From Apostichopus japonicus (Eukaryota; Echinodermata; Holothuroidea; Aspidochirotida; Stichopodidae), in NCBI RefSeq assembly GCF_037975245.1, contig NC_092576.1:44509111-44573110 (forward strand): a stretch of 64,000 bases of DNA, in the 5' to 3' direction. Shown here piece after piece: positions 37,901-49,734 of the stretch. Within the stretch, counting starts at the first letter, position 1; each line of letters opens with the position of its first letter. The translations under genes were made by a program, and so were the position numbers. Below the pieces are notes generated by a model that was given only the letters and a program-made list of their open reading frames with translations, was not told the DNA's origin and did no database searches.

Positions 37901-40900
37901 GTCCACCCATATAAAAAAAAAATCAACTAAGCGCAAATGGAAAATTGGGCGTGGGTTTGGGGCCCTCGTCTCATTTAAAATCATGGAGCAACTACTGAAG
38001 AAAGTCTAAAAGTTAAATATCAAACCCCCCCCCCCCCCCCATGACAGGTACTTCTATTTGTTGAACACATGCCAAATTTAACTTAACACACACTAAATAG
38101 AGATTTTAATTGTAAATGTATCCCTTTTGTTTGTACATATCTAACCCTAACCCAAATAAATTCACGATTACATCAGGTTGATGCATTTTGCACAACAAAA
38201 TGACAGCAGGACTAGGTTACAATACAATAACAAACCGTCAAGAACGAATGTAAAAACTTAAATAAAAGCACAACCACATTCCACAAAATGTCAGATTGAC
38301 ATTTCTAATTTCAGTTGGAAAATGGGTTCATACTCATAATATTATTTAAATGTTTGCTTACCATCTTTGGGCGGATTTTTAGCAAGCCTTTCTTCAGTCT
38401 TGTTGAGTTTATTCATCTGTGAATCTCTGGTATTGTAGCAATCACGATGATAGCCAATGCACGACTCACCATGCTCATGAAAATCAGCTAAAGATTTTGA
38501 GCTCTCTATACAGTATTTTGAAGTGACATCTCTAGCTAATGCACCATAAATACCTGGTAAAACAATCCACCTTAAAACACAAACCTTGAATTTGGCAAAA
38601 GAGCTGTCAGAAAAGGATGAAATATTCGCTTTTGTCTGTGCACACACATGCATACAACATTTGAGTGTGGGAGCAGCCATGTTTGTGCAGTTAGTGTAAC
38701 CATGGTGTAACCAGACCACAGATCAACAGCTGTGATTGGTCAATTAAGGTTTGACCTGGAAATACTGACCAATTAGATAAGCTCTTTTAAGAGCAATGGA
38801 TAATTTCTTTTGTTAGTTTTTCTTAAATTCTGACTGTTTGTGCCAGTAGAACCAAAAAGAACAAGTCAATCTTGATTCAGTACACATTTATACTAACTAT
38901 TTCAGAGAAATTAACTTTCCCCACTGACCATGTGAACAAAAGTGCATCTAAATTTGCCATGGCCCATGGCCTAATAGAGGTGGCAGTTATACGGGGCAGC
39001 CATACAAGGGCGGCAATACGGGACAGCTATACAGGCGCACCTAATAGGGATTGTTATACGGGGGCAGGTACATGGGGTCGATATACTGCGGCATCTATAC
39101 GGGTAGTTTTTACGCAGCTACATACGGGCAGTTATACTGGGGGGGGGGTGGGGATAGCGATATAGGGGTAACTTTACTGGGGAAGCTATACGGGGAAGCT
39201 ATAAGGAGCAGATATATAGGTGCAGCTTACGGGGGCAGCTAAACGGGTGCAGCTAGACGTGGCAGTTAAATGGCAACAATACAGGGGCGGCAATACGGGG
39301 CAGCTATATAGTCGCAGTTATATGGGGGCAAATATACTGGGGCAGCTAAACAGGGGCAGCGATATGGGGCAGCAATAAAATGGCAGTTAAATGGGGACAG
39401 ATATACGAGGAAGATATACGGGGAAGCAATACGGGGCGGCTTCATAGGGGCAGCTACACGTGGCAATTATACAGGGGCAACTATACCGGGGATATACTAT
39501 GGGGGTAACTATACAGGGGAAGATATACAAGGGGGCATAAAGATGATATACGGGGCAACTAAACGGGGCAGCTAAACGGGGGCAGCTTTATGGGGGAAGC
39601 TATACAGGGGCAGCTTATATAGGCAGCTATCAAGGGATGGGGCAGCTTTACGGGGGTTGGTACACGGGGGCAGCAATATAGGGGTAGCTATACGGGGAAA
39701 GCTATACAGCGGAATATATGCGAGGAAGCTATGAGGGTAGCTATACGGGGGAACTATACAGGGAAAGATATAAGGGGCAGCTAGACGTGACAGTTATACG
39801 GGGGCAACAATACAGGGCGGCAATACGGGGAAGCTATATAGGGGCAGTTGTACGGGGAGAGATATACGGTAGAATATGTACGGGGAAGCTATACTGGGCA
39901 GCTATATAAAGGTAGCTATCCGGGGAACCTATAACGGTGAAAATATACGGGTAGCTTTATAGGGCAGCTACAAAGGGGCAGTTATAGGTGAGCAGATATA
40001 CGGGCAAGCTAGATGGGGCAGCTATACATGGGTAGCCTTACGGGCAGCTTCAAGGGAGCAGCTATATGGACGAAAGCTTTTCGGGGCAGCTATTCCGGGT
40101 AGTTATACGAGGGCAACTATACAGGGGCAGCTGTACAGGGGCAGCCCTATATGGGCAACTTTATATGGGGGCAGCTTGACGGGGGTGGTACACAGGGGCA
40201 GCAATTTAGGGGTAGCTATACGGGGAAGCTATACGGAGGAAGATATGCAGGGAAGCTATGAGGGGAGCTATATAGCTGCAGTTATACGACATAGCTAAAC
40301 GGGGCAGATATACGAATCCAGCTATACAGGGGTGGCAATACGGGGCAGCTATACAGGGGCAGTTATACAGGGGGAAGAAAAACGGGGAAGCAATAAGGAC
40401 AGCTGTAAAGGGGCAGTTATACGTGGGCAGATATACGGGGAAGCTAGACGGGGCAGTTACAGGGGTCCAGCTATACAGGTCGGCAAAACGGGGCAGCTAT
40501 ATAGGGGCAGCTATACAGGGGAAGATATACTGGGAAGACATAGAGGGTAGCTATGTATATATGGGCAGCTAAACGGGCAGCTTTACGGCTGCAGTTGTAC
40601 GTGCGAAGCTTGAAGGGAATGATAACAGTGGCAGCTATACGGGGCACCTATAAATATAGGAGCAGCTATACATGGGTTGTAATACGTGGTAAACTATACA
40701 GGGGCAGCTATTCAGGTGCACCTATAGGGGGCAGCTATACGGGGCAGTTTTAAAGGGGCAGCTATACGGGGGTAGCAATATAAGGGTAGCTATACGGGGA
40801 AAGCTATACGGGGGAAGATATGCGGGGAAGCTATAACGGTAGCTATATAGGTGCAGTTATACTGCGGAGCCACACAGGGGTGCCTCCACGGGAGCGGTTA

Positions 40901-43900
40901 GACGTGGCAGTAATACAGGGGCAGCTTAACGAGGGAAGATATACGGGGAAGCTATACCGGGCAGCTCTACTGGGCAGCAATATACAGGTAGCTATACGGG
41001 TGCAGTTATAAAGGGTAGCTAATTTGGGAGCTATATAGTTGCAGTTATACGGCGGAGCTTAACGGGGGCAGCTATACAAGGGCGTCAATACGGGACAGCT
41101 ATAAAGAGGCAGTGTACGGGGGGGGGGGGGGGAGATATACGAGGAAGCTAGACGGGGAAAATATAGGGGTACCTATACGGCGCAGCTTCAAGGGGGCAGC
41201 TATACAGGCGAAACTTTAGGGGAAAGATATAAGTGGCAGCTATAGGGGGCACCTTTATATAGGGGCAGCTATACGGGGAAGTTACACAGGGTAGATAAAC
41301 GTAGGCAACTATACGAGGGCAGTTATAAAGGGGCGGCTATAAGGGTAGCTTTATGGGGGCATACATACGGGGACAGCTACATTAAGCTACAAGGTCGGTC
41401 TAAAGGATTGTTTTGCGACTGTTACAAATGTTATATGTGCTATGGTTAACATTTCCTCCGAAATTAAATGAACATACAAAATAACCTGAGATTGCCCGTG
41501 ACATTCTACGGTTTTATCAGAATCCAAACTTAAAGCTCATATATGATGTACATTCACAACCCACACAAAAACAAACACGGCATACATCAACATACTGTAA
41601 AATATGTAACAATCCTGCAGTCTAAAGGTGTACTTTTTAGCTATATAGGCCTATATTTTACCATACTTCTAATATCAACGGTGTCACTGATATGGTAGTG
41701 ATACGGGTGTGTCAGTATAGAACTAAGTGTTGTGAGTGCTGAATGACATTCACGAAACAATGCTCTCAACACCCCATCTCCTCTGTTCTCTTTTACAGCT
41801 CCCATCCATCAATTTTCTCATTATTTTTGAATTCCGCTTTTTCCTTTAATGTTGCGAAAGATAACGTTGTATCTTTACAAGCTGAAACTACTTGAATCGA
41901 GTATCATTAACATATTCTGTATCTTTGCAAGCAGTGCAACTTTCAAGAAATGAGTTTTAGGATTTGAAAAAAAAAATATATACATCATCAACAATATAAC
42001 AGTTTTCTCAGGACGTTATGGAGGAGTGAAGCTAAAAACACGATTAGATTGATTTTGATCCTTATACTTTAATGTAAGTTAATATGTTTCATGTTATTAA
42101 TATATACTTGAGAAGAATTGTTTGAATTATAAAGTAGTTGTAAGAGTAATGCTAGAAACACGGGCTACATTCAGGGTCAGAAGGAAGTAAATTGGACCGA
42201 AGTTCTGCAGTAGAAGATAGAGGAAGGGATCTGGAAGTCATGTAGTATTAATCATTTTGAAGTTCATACAGACTACAACCATCCCCTCCCATCCCACCAC
42301 CGGAACCAGTTCGAATAATGGTAAAATCTATGTGCTTAATAAGCTTATAATTCTTACAGCAGTCGAGTACATTTAAGTGACAGATGTTATCACCATATTG
42401 ATATTAATGATTAGTGTGAATGAAAAGACAGAGGTCGGTCGTGTGTTATTAGAAATAACTGCCATAAAGGTGGATCTCACCTGCCATCCACCGGTCTGCA
42501 AATCCAGACGACGAGAAGAAGCGCTCACATTCCAAACTGTATGAATAAAACAACAGAGACCAATGTTAAGAATCAGTGCAGACTTATTCTTCATTGGTCT
42601 GGATTGAAATCATCAACATTAAATTAATCTGATTTATGCTGGCTCTTGATAATAACTTCACATCAGCTGAGTAATTAATCTAGTAGCTTCCGTAACGTAG
42701 ATCTTATCTGTTTACAATCATTATCATCTCAGTTATATAGGTGATCAGTTTACAATCTTTATTTCTCAGTAGGATTCCCGATCAGTTTAATATCACTATC
42801 TTTTAAGTTATATAAACTATCATTTTATAATTGTTATCATCTCATTAATATAGCAGAACTGTTGTACACTAATCCTACATAAAATATGTGAAACAACTCA
42901 AATAGGAACAATTCTTGAACTTAATTAAGAGTATGATTGTCGAGTATCCGATGCTCAGATTAAAATAATAATCCATGAGACTATGAACTGATCAAAGAAC
43001 ACTCAACATCAGTGACGTCATTACAGACCATGAAATACACTAATTTAAATATTGTTTGTAGAAATTAAACTAAAAGTATTTGGAATTACTTTATTGAGTT
43101 AAAGTATGGAGCTACAAGACTAGATAAATCATCGTCATAATCACGTGATCACATTCCCGATGTCCTGAGAGCATGTGAGTTGTATAAAATAAGGTTTATT
43201 ATGTCATGCTTCCAGGCACTTCATTAGGAATGTTTGTTTTCAACTGTATTAAGACTGCATACATCAATATCTCTAATTGTACTGTATGGAGAAGGAAGGT
43301 ATGTATATTCTAGCTTCGTGTTATTATGACTTGACATACACAATTACAACATGGAACAATTACACTGTCAACATTACTGACAAGTTTAAGGATTTCTATG
43401 TTACAGTCTGTTATCGACAGAAGTGTTGATGGCGACAGACAATCCTTACATGTGAACAAATATGAATGAGGATATTATATCAAAATAAATTATGGTTCGT
43501 GGTTTGTCTTGTAGATCATCAATAAAGGCCGTGACAAAACTACAACACGAACTGAACAGAAATATCAGCAACAATTGTATACCATTACAATACTTGTTGA
43601 TTTGAAATAGAACAGACCATTGTAACATCCCTTTGTTTCTGTGTGTTGACATTTTCAGATTCCGGAATTTAAATGAGAGCCGAGTTTATTGCAGCATATA
43701 TTATAAAGATATCATAGTTGCAGTGCGCACTCTATTAATAACGGGCCGTTTTACCGGTCCAGATCTACCCACCTGCTATAACTAACTACACGTCCCTAGT
43801 TTTACGGTTATGATTCAGTTACAATACTGGTAACTGGTATACTTAATAAAGGTATGACAAATGCACATTTTCACTAAAATTAAGAAACACGTATACATTT

Positions 43901-46900
43901 TGAATAACCACGTGAGTTTCTTTTTTTCATCAGAGACTAGGTACATCCATGGAAGTTTACTTTATCCAAGCGAAAGGATGACATATTTCCTTTCAGCATT
44001 ACTTTCATTTAATGAGTAAGAACATTCCCCAAACACAACGTATATAACATTACAGGAACACGAACCTGTACAGCAGCTACTTAGTCAAATACCCCCCTCC
44101 CAATTCCCCCGCCCCCCCCCCCCCGACAAAAAGAATAACAGAAGACCACAACAACGAACGAAAAAACAACACAAAAGCAAGAAGCGCGGCGTGAAATATT
44201 TATACCTCCCTCCTGCACCCGATCACTCGACTGTATCTGTTTCTGCTAAGTAATGCATTTGTTTGTTTTAACTAACTTTAACGAATACAATGAATTCTAT
44301 AACGTCTAAAAATTCTTGTAGACGTCTTCACAAGAAGGTGGAACATAGAGTTGAAAACATTCAATTAAAAATTATTACTTAACCTTTCTTGTATACGTTG
44401 ACAGATAAATATTACTTCTTTAAATTGTATCTACTCTGAATCCCTCTCTTAACTACTACTTGCAAGATCATTGAAGAAACACAGTAAGCTGCCTTACTCG
44501 AAAATGTTTAATCTTTCGTTATGATATTTTAGCATCTTAGCGAAAATCAAAGAAACCTATCAAGTTAAAACTTCAACAGATAACACGCGTCAAATGGAGT
44601 TAATTATACATCGTTACCTCATCAAGTAATACCGATGTAAAACTGTACCGAATCGATAAAAAGTATGTATTTTGATGGCTTGAAAATGAAACTAATACTC
44701 ATCAGATAATAAATCAAACCTATTTTATGCACATTTTAATCTTTTACTTTGATAGTTTAATGTTATCAAAGGTTGATGCGAAGTCCCCGGTAGCTGCAGA
44801 AGTTAAAAAAAAATTGTCAGGTAGAAGCTTTACCTTAATATTGTACAGAACGTGCGTCAGAGCCCAAGCGGGTCGAGAGGCTAAAGTCCGGAACACAACG
44901 GGAGGGGGGGGGGGGTCAACGCATATAGAAGCTGCTATTATTATATTAGCGATAATATGGTCCAAATCTGGCGAAATACAGATATAAAGGAGTAGCAGAC
45001 AGACCGATTTTTTATCTTGTCTTCGTTATTGTATTCTAACTCTTACTTTCTTAAGTGTTCGACCACGCTGAATTTGTCTCCAATTTGTTGACCGAATTGG
45101 CATCAATATGAGACCGAGTTTGGAATTTATCTGGGGCGTGGTGTGACACCCCACACTCCCGTTTGTATGTCTATGAGTTTACTTTCTCAATGTATAATAG
45201 TGCAATTCAATTTCCTGTTTACAAATACAGTGTTAGTGTAAGCAACGATCACTTTCAGTATCATATTAGTCTCACTTTGTTTTGACTCTTAACTTTTCGA
45301 TTTACAAAAGATGTTCATATCATAAGGAAATTAAATGTCTACTGATAATTTAACTTAGTTTCTGCTTGGTTGCTGTGATTACAATAGGAAACAAACGAAA
45401 TAGGGGCCCGTTCTGGAACAGTTAATAAGTTACACATCACTTGTATACATACGTGTTTAATTTCCTCTATAGAAGTGTAAAATGAATTAAATATTGTTTT
45501 AAATTCACATTTGTTGTTAATGCTTTCCTTAATATCATTACCGACATATTATTTATAGTCTAGTATTTTTCAAAGCAAATCATGCTTTAATGTTAATGTT
45601 CGTTTATACTTTTCAAGCGCCGACCTAGGAATTGATGGTGTGCCCCCCCCCCCCCCCCCCCTCATCACCACCACCACTACGCATTTCAAACTAACACAGC
45701 ATTTTCAAGTAGAAAACATAGCACAATGTTGCGTTTAGACTTAGATATATGTTAAACTCTGCCTCAGAAGGTACCATTTGAAGTCTGGGGAAGGACCACA
45801 GACCCTACCCCCTTTCCCCCACTTCCCAAATAATGATGCCGGATTTCATTACCGCATGTTCCTGTTAAACACAAAATGCGTATCTTATTTTTGCCTTTAT
45901 AAGTCTTTGATGTTATTATATTCAGCTAATGTTACCCATTATGATAATTCTGAGTACGGTGCATTTAGTCCCAACGGTTCTTTTACATTTTTGCTCTCTG
46001 TCTTGCATTCGCTTATTTTTTTTAAAAACACTTTGCAGCCTATAGTTTTTATTTTAATAACCAACCTATTGGTATTGCGTATTAAATGTATACATTTGCT
46101 TTATTAATTTTTAATTTATTTTTGTTTAATCTGTTTTGTCGCGTCATTGTACACGGCCAGTGATATCCGCTGATACAGATGTTGCTATATTAAAATATAT
46201 TCGAAGACTGCGGTTTACAAAGGGATCACGGGCCAGAACTAACATAATACGGTAGGCCTATACCTTTCTCCAAAATGTCAAGTATCACTAATCCTGAGTT
46301 AAATAAGATCCCTGGTAGTAGTACGAATAATCAACATATACCGTGGTGTAAGTAACCAAACTTATGACTGTGTCAAGCATTGTGTTGATTTCGTTTGCTT
46401 TCGTTTGCTTGGACAAGAATTAAGTTAGACTTCGCGGATTTATTCTGCAAATCAGATTGAAAGAATAGTTTCTGCGGAGGTGCGTGCGTGTTTGTATGTT
46501 GTCTTTGCCGGGGTGGGGGTTGAAAAACTCCGAGGGGGAATGGAACATGTACTTTCATTGTAAGGGCAAAGTACATCATTACATTAAAGCCCTACAAAAT
46601 CTTAAACAATCATTGTTGCAGTGTAATTAAGTTGCCCAAAGTGTATGATACCACTTCAGTTGGTACGAGATTTAAAGCATCACTTGATGTGATGGCTACT
46701 CACCAAAACATATTATAGGACAGTGATCTCAAAAACTCGAAATGAAAGGAATATGACTTAAATCTTAGATCAAGCAAGCTTAGCAATATTAAGTGTTGTT
46801 AAATTTCTATAATTCGGTTCGTTGTTTACCATCAAAAGACTGTCTTGGTTTTCTCCGTCATACACTATTGCAGTCATGTGTTGCTGATACAGTATTATCT

Positions 46901-47093
46901 TGTATGTGAATCAACAACAATCAACAAGTCAACAGACATTCGCATAGGTTGGTAACATCTTTAAATAAATGTAAGAAACTCGAAATGTGACTATTATGAC
47001 GTCATTGTGACCATACCTTTAACGTTTCTTGAATTCAAGGATGGTGGAATGGATCCAACCGGAATATTGTCTGGCAGATCGTACATGACAAAC
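27995..47093 (-). CDS. Multi-exon gene of unknown function (partial, four exons)
   Basis: In transcript order the exons are 47093-47017 (77 nt), 42536-42481 (56 nt), 31395-31360 (36 nt) and 28038-27995 (44 nt). Acceptors are textbook (CTTCTCCCCATAG, TTTTATTCATACAG, TCTTCCTTTCAG, TTTTCCTCTTGTTTAG) and donors are good (GTATGG, GTGAGA, GTAAGA, GTAAGT). Each exon has a frame that joins the next in phase. It reads FVMYDLPDNIPVGSIPPSLN..., then WNVSASSRRLDLQTGGWQ, ACDYKGDLPGEE and GFDEESYRRVLAWF. Only one frame is open in the first exon, which makes chance joining unlikely. A donor at 48364 (CAGCTTG|GTAAGT) would join upstream in phase as ...LPLLLPPAW, but its acceptor is unclear. The 3' end is not found. 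I do not recognise the protein family. Introns of about 4.5, 11.1 and 3.3 kb hold the nested gene and repeats listed separately. Confidence 0.75.
28050..31340. other. Intron sequence, no further gene seen
   Basis: AT-rich intron between the last two clear exons of the minus-strand gene. A possible plus-strand 41-nt exon at 29420-29460 (acceptor TCTGCCTTTAAG, donor ATG|GTGAGT) has no partners. A G10 tract lies near 30979. No element ends were recognised. Confidence 0.4.
31622..31683. promoter_or_regulatory. Triple 20-bp repeat carrying CRE/ATF sites
   Basis: Three adjacent 20-bp units (ATCAAACACTGGGTGACGTC type) place TGACGTCA at 31634-31641 and 31654-31661, and the variant TTACGTCA at 31674-31681. 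The full palindrome TGACGTCA is the CREB/ATF consensus, and the regular spacing is about two helical turns. It lies about 240 bp upstream, in transcript sense, of the 36-nt exon of the minus-strand gene, inside its large intron. A regulatory role is inference. Confidence 0.6.
31933..31984. repeat. TA/TATG microsatellite
   Basis: A TATG-type start followed by an uninterrupted TA run of about 13 units. Confidence 0.95.
31990..33630. other. Intron sequence, no gene seen
   Basis: AT-rich, without splice pairs or repeats that I can support. A C11 tract lies near 33224. Confidence 0.4.
33640..34560. repeat. Diverged tandem duplication of ~450 bp
   Basis: Two adjacent blocks, about 33640-34090 and 34090-34560, share the same order of words: GAGAGAACAGTGTTAATTTA, TCTGGATAAATAATAACTTA, AACTATAGTTATCATTCA, GAGTTAATAATTGAGTAAGA, CTGTATTTTGTGCTGTTTTC and GAAGATTAAAGTAATTG. 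Indels and substitutions show the duplication is old. Confidence 0.88.
35028..35160. repeat. Small outlier of the GGGGCAGCTATAC minisatellite
   Basis: About eight loose units (GGCAGCTATACAGGAGCAG, then GGGGCAGCTATACGGGGAGG), ending in unique sequence. The main array of the same unit begins 3.8 kb away at about 38975. The frame at 34979-35236 is a shadow of it. Confidence 0.75.
36764..38680 (-). CDS. Two-exon gene, protein with two Cys/His modules (334 aa)
   Basis: Exon 1 is 38680-38362 (319 nt) and exon 2 is 37449-36764 (686 nt). The donor is GATG|GTAAGC and the acceptor TGTTTGAATGTTACAG, and the split Asp codon keeps phase. The chosen ATG at 38680 (ACAAACATGGCTG, near-ideal Kozak) lies 13 codons inside a longer frame from 38719. 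The stop is TAG 36764-36766. Two similar modules are visible. The first has C8, C9, C13, C34 and C57 and ends Y77-H78-x2-C81-Y. The second has C146-x2-C149 and C187 and ends Y207-H208-x2-C211-F. Between them is a very acidic linker (DDSTDDDNDD, 108-116). This Cys/His pattern, ending in YHxxC, resembles uncharacterised, often transposon-linked proteins of marine invertebrates; that is recollection, not a search. It lies entirely inside the 11-kb intron of the same-strand gene at 27995-47093. It may continue past the last exon: CAA|GTAACT just before the stop could be a donor. Confidence 0.78.
37605..38000. repeat. ~100-114-bp tandem repeat, four units, in an intron
   Basis: Units begin near 37607, 37704, 37816 and 37932 with ACAAATGAAAAATTGGGCGT and GGTTTGGGGCCC, and carry TCGACCTCCACCCATATAAA. 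The array lies wholly in the single intron (37450-38361) of the 334-aa gene and is followed by a C16 tract at about 38025-38040. Confidence 0.92.
38975..41395. repeat. GC-rich minisatellite, unit GGGGCAGCTATAC (~13 bp)
   Basis: About 2.4 kb of variants of GGGGCAGCTATAC, with GGGGAAGCTATAC, GGGGCAGTTATAC, GGGCAGATATAC and ACAGGGGCAGC forms, and G10+ tracts at 39139 and 41117. The unit is not a multiple of three, and frames through it (repeated GSYTGAVIRG-like peptides) shift constantly, so I treat them as non-coding. The array lies about 0.3 kb upstream of the 334-aa gene's start codon. Confidence 0.95.
41396..42470. other. Intron sequence, no gene seen
   Basis: AT-rich and without repeats or splice pairs beyond the 42481-42536 exon that follows. 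Confidence 0.4.
42545..47010. other. Intron of the minus-strand gene, no confident gene
   Basis: Mostly AT-rich unique sequence with C-rich tracts near 44116 and 45643 and a G11 tract near 44906. One minus-strand block, about 43450-43551, has an acceptor (TATTTCTGTTCAG) and a donor (CACAT|GTAAGG), but its only open frame does not match the phases of the flanking exons. Confidence 0.4.
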
Positions 47094-47970
47094 CTATGGG
47101 GAGAAGTAGAGTAACCATCGTGTTAGATGTAGAAGACGTAGAGGAATGTCCTCCTAGTAAGGTATAGGTTTTACCAAATAAATGAAGATAAACAAAGAAA
47201 ACAACACATAACAAGGAAATAAATCACATCTGATTGATCTGTCTGATCGGAATGACTTAAAATTACAAGTCTGTGTTTCAAAGATGCCACGAAAAATAAA
47301 CTAGAATGTACATATTAATGTAAATAATAATGATGAAAGTTTGAACTGCTGTATGTAAATTGTACGTGATTGATAGTCATTGTGAAATGTATAGCCGTCC
47401 ACATTATCAGAATTGGCTCATTCGTTTATATGTTGAACTTTACAATTAATTTAAAGTTGTTTAGACATGCAAAAATACAACATTGTACACCACAAACGGA
47501 GTTATATATGTTCTTTATAACAACCGAACGCTCGGATCACGTGATTTATATCGTATGTTATTTTCGGTAAATGTATTGGTTTTGTAGGTCTTCTTTGTGA
47601 ATCTGTCTCACTTTAAATGAGAACTAAAATGTCTCAGATTGTTAGAGTTAAAATATTGAATATGAAATATAGAATTAATGAAACTTAAAGGTGAACTAAT
47701 CTCAAAATAGTTTAAGATGCTACAAATTACATTTTTGCAACGAAATGGCCGGATAAAAAACCTGCAAAAAATGCACTGAAACGGAGGAAGAATGGAATGG
47801 AGATGGGTAGGAGGGTCGAGGACATAGCAACCTATTTTACTGGGCGCAACAACTGGTCCTCTCGGGTTATTACAGTAAAAAGGTAAACACAAAATAATTG
47901 TAATCATAATAATATTAATTTCAATAATTATAATAGGCTAACTATCATAATCATCATAATTATAATACTT

Positions 47971-48002
47971 ATAATAATAATAATAATTATTATTATTATT
48001 AT
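47971..48002. repeat. Perfect 32-bp AAT/ATT palindrome
   Basis: Five ATA/TAA units meet five ATT units head to head, giving a perfect self-complementary 32-mer able to extrude as a cruciform. Confidence 0.93.
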
Positions 48003-48029
48003 TATGATTAATACCCATTTCAGGGTAAT

Positions 48030-49060
48030 CGGAATAATGGCAGAACATGTGCCCAATCAACCCAACGCCCCTATACCCTCGCTCACCCTTCTTTTATGCC
48101 TCCGTCGCCCCTGACACGGTAAGTGGATGATTTCATCGCAAACATTGCAGTGAAGTCTACACTCAGTACCGTATTTATACTAGTAAACTGACCTTCAAGT
48201 TAATATATATTGATCGTGGCGTGACATGTGGGGAGTATATGAACACAGTTTTACCTCTTTTTCAACAGTGCGCTTTTCAAATCTTTCTTATATTTCTATT
48301 TTCAGATAAAAACCATTATATATCGACCACACACAGATCTTGCATAGGGCCGATGTGAACTTACCAAGCTGGTGGCAGGAGTAGAGGGAGGATGTGTAAC
48401 CTTGAACCTTTGTGGTAGCATATGATTATTCATTATGATTGCTATGAGTTTGGTGAAATACATCAGTGTTGTTAAAGTAGAAATTCTTTATCAATCCAAC
48501 CTCCCCTTCCAATATTGCGACTCATCAAGCCAAGCAGTATTTCAGTCTGTCTCAACTAACTCAATGCCGATACCTTAATAATGAAACCAATCTGTGTTCA
48601 GTGAATATACTATTTGACAGCCCTGCTAACATGTTGTTTACTTCAAAACATAAGAGGAGCATGTGCATATACCATTGCATTGTCTCTAAGATTCCTTACT
48701 ACGGCAAGTTGAGTTTGGCGAGCAAGAAATGAAATTATCTGGATTAACCGGTAACAGATAATGAATCATATTCAATTAATATCTTCAAGTCTAGCTCATT
48801 ATCGTCTCAACATTATATAGGTATTGCCTAGATCTGTGTAAAACCAATACTCCGACCAATGGAAAGGAACTATATATGTTACCTATACGTACCTCTAATC
48901 TAATAAGCATAATGAATGTATATTGACCGAACTGTTGCTATTTCTGTTTTCATGTAAATAGTTTTCTTTACACTCGTTTGTTTTCTGTATCTTTTTATTG
49001 ACTGGTGAAGAGCCTCTTTGGAATCTTTCAATGTAACGGATATAGCGGACATAACAACGT
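48030..49060. other. Mostly unannotated; possible upstream exon near 48365-48430
   Basis: On the minus strand a strong donor (CAGCTTG|GTAAGTTC) ends at 48365. The frame that would join the 47093 exon in phase is open back to about 48430 (...LHILPLLLPPAW). No convincing acceptor or ATG closes it. The rest shows nothing. Confidence 0.3.
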
Positions 49061-49734
49061 AATGTACATCAGGCGCGTATCCAGGATTTTCAAACCCGGG
49101 GGGCGCGAATTACTATCTAAGCGGAGCGCCACCATCGGTTGGCGCGCAGCGTACAAGAAAATTTCTTATTTTGATACCCCCCAGATCACCGGAAACGGCA
49201 CTTCTCGGGCTTGAAATGACCAACCAGATGTACACTTTTTGCCTGAGAACCAAGTATTTCCTAATAGTTTTTTTTTTCCATCCATAACCTTTTTGAAGAT
49301 TGTCAACCCGGCACACATCATGTTCGACCTGATCGCATCTCCTGTGGGTCTTTGCTTTTGTAGGTGATTCTACGTCACGGCCAACAATACCCGTCAGCCC
49401 CACTTTTCAAGGTTTTAAGCCCCATATTTGTTCCGAATTTGAAAATTCACATTTCTCGTGAATAAACTCACTTGAAAACATACCCATAATGTTGTACAAA
49501 ATTTCATCTATGGACAACCAATATAGAAAAACTTCCTTGAACCCCTAACAGACTGGTCAAAATTGCACGAGTAGAGGGAAGTGTGATGCAGAATGTTGGT
49601 CAGAAATTTTCTAAAATTCAGACACAGTTAATTTATTGGTGTATAAATATTAAAACCTGTTATAACGGCTATTATAAAACTTGGTTGAAGGAAATGAAAA
49701 AATAGCAGATATTTCCGAAACCGAACACTATACA

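Noticed and set aside
38872-41011. Series of frames giving GSYTGAVIRG-like peptides
   Set aside because: Translations of a 13-bp minisatellite, which shifts frame every unit; not conserved as protein.
43446-43652. Possible minus-strand exon with a hydrophobic segment
   Set aside because: Splice sites look fair, but its only open frame does not fit the phases of the gene it would interrupt.
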